Of a stretch of DNA of 64,000 bases, positions 62,420 through 64,000 are shown piece after piece (within the stretch, counting starts at the first letter, position 1; each line of letters begins with the position of its first letter). This DNA is from Isoetes taiwanensis (Eukaryota; Streptophyta; Lycopodiopsida; Isoetales; Isoetaceae). The stretch lies in NCBI GenBank assembly GCA_021234155.1, contig JAJEKV010000032.1:7102736-7166735 (forward strand), written 5' to 3'. The notes under the pieces were generated by a model. The model ran no database searches. It was not told the DNA's origin and saw only the letters and a program-made list of their open reading frames with translations. A program made the translations under genes and the position numbers.

Positions 62420-63000
62420 TTAGATTACATAGCCTAGTGTCTCCAACACTTTATATGAGTGCATAGAGTCAGGCCCAAAATGACTGCCTACCTTTTTAAT
62501 GTTTTCAGCAAAGCAGCAATAGATGGCAGAACATATGGCAGTGGATAGCCCAATTTATCAAGCTGCAATGCAACTAAAAGGGCATCAAAATTTGAAACTT
62601 TAACGGGCAAGAAGAGAATATTGGTGGTAAAAACACAACTCAAAATACAAACAAAATGCTTACTTCCAAATAGCAAAAGCTCTACTCATCATGCCATGGG
62701 TTTTGCAGACTTCTGGTATCAGGCATATATGTCCCGGCTCTCCAATCTACAATGTGCCAATCTCCAATCTATAACAACTTTAGAAAAAAAATCACGGCCA
62801 CTATGGTGAATCCAGGACCTGCTAGGCCTCAGCAATGAAAAATTTGCCAAGAAAAAATGTCTTGGGAATACCTGCAATTTAGCTGGCACCTGAATCAAGC
62901 AAACATATGGGGATTTCCTCCCTACTTACGAACTTTGCCATTGCCAAGGTTTGGGTAGCTTCAATGACCTGTCAAATATCTAAGGGTGTAGGTCGAGGAG
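62420..63000 (-). other. possible exons of an unrecognised gene, duplicated copy
   Basis: Counterpart of 34,060-34,640. One G fewer near 62,543 gives the more natural reading LDKLGYPLPYVLPSIAALLK between a CAG acceptor and a GTAGGC donor. Confidence 0.28.
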
Positions 63001-64000
63001 AAGAAGGCAGGCCACATGCTTTGAAAGATATTTTTAGGGTTCGTCCCCAGCACATATAGCAGCATCTCAGATATACAGCGGTTCGCTCCAGCACCTATAC
63101 ATCATTTCAGATTTACAATGACCACGAACCTGTTGAATTGCAGCTGCAGCTGATAGTTCACCCGGAAGGCATGTTATCAGAAGGCCATGGTGCTGAAAAG
63201 AATAAACTGCACGGAAATGCCATTCCAGAGGGGAATGAAAGATCGTAGTGTGAACCCAAGAGCTGAAACTATAGCAACTCTTACCCTAGAAAGTAAGAGC
63301 TCGGCATCTGCATGTGAGCTCTAAACAACACAGTAGCAAAATGGAGTTCCATTATCCTTGATAAAGAACTGAAGGAGTTGATCTCCCGCCATTGAAATTA
63401 CAGAGAAAAATAGGACGGCATAAAAACCACGCAAACATGGGGCTAAACTATTAGGATAGTGGAATTAAAATATAAAATACAATGTGCACTCTAGATGTAA
63501 TCATTAGTACGCTCCATGAAATACAGCCACCAAATCGTAGGAAAACCATATTAAAAAGCGTACAAAAATACAAAGGAAACCCTCGTTTCTATGCTAGATA
63601 TTTCAAATACGGCTTGCAATACCATATTCTCATTCATACATACAGATGCAATAACTATTGATGCTCCAAGGGGCCAGCCACATTCCCTAAAATGAAAAGC
63701 AAGATGAAACTAGCGAAGAAATCTGGAGCCTGATAGCAAAGTTCTACCTCAAGTGTGGTGCCACGCAACAACATCGGCATTTCTAGGACATTTGATATTT
63801 CACTGCAAGTTAACCAAACTATGAAGCTGGAATGAAAGCTGTGTTTTTCTCTATCCTTGGTTAAACTTCCTTCCTTAGTCCAGAAGCAATCAATAACCTT
63901 GGATTTTTTTCATTCAGTTGAATTGATCAAAGAATTTTAAGCTCATTGCAAGTGCTCACCGAGTGCTAAAAGCTAGCTCCCAAATAAGATCTTCTGCACA

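Overview
The window looks like nuclear DNA of a land plant, most likely a seed-free vascular plant such as a fern. The evidence is a DYW-class pentatricopeptide-repeat (PPR) locus, PPR fragments scattered through mobile elements, a plant-type E2 ubiquitin-conjugating gene with a GT-AG intron, plant-type LINEs, AT-rich intergenic DNA and long microsatellites. The fern assignment is inference from protein style only. Gene density is low and most of the window is repeat-derived.

Layout. At 0.5-1.8 kb there is a Myb/SANT-like DNA-binding protein gene on the minus strand, possibly the accessory ORF of a PIF/Harbinger element. A decayed LINE occupies 3.7-10.9 kb and is split by a 5.5 kb insertion (about 4,490-10,036) that has hairpin-bearing ends and carries pieces of several host genes: a saccharopine-dehydrogenase-like oxidoreductase, PPR proteins and a chromodomain protein. 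Tandem repeats fill 11.0-12.2 kb. A LINE 3' coding remnant lies at 13.5-14.2 kb and a broken 2-hydroxyacid dehydrogenase at 14.6-15.1 kb.

From 15,967 to 35,643 the sequence is repeated in direct orientation at 44,335-64,000, offset by about 28.36 kb and still matching at the window edge. Each copy holds, in order: a UBC-type E2 gene (intact in the first copy, frame-broken in the second), a second member of the hairpin-ended element family with a nested truncated LINE and a captured receptor-kinase piece, a SINE-like segment, a LINE 3' tail, a large AT-rich inverted repeat, a (CT)n tract of about 185-200 bp, minisatellites, and fragments resembling a FAD monooxygenase and a PPR protein. Between the copies lie a DYW-type PPR locus (36.6-39.0 kb, minus strand) with several frame breaks and a 3.1 kb 5'-truncated LINE (39.55-42.62 kb).

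Mismatches between the two copies are not spread evenly. They cluster in the mobile-element part, often as small indels or swaps around CTG/CAG/CGG trinucleotides, while other kilobase stretches are nearly identical. This fits base-calling error at methylated sites, an unpurged second haplotype, or both, at least as well as old divergence. Every frameshift reported here should be read with that caution. Only the Myb/SANT-like gene and the first-copy E2 gene read as intact genes.
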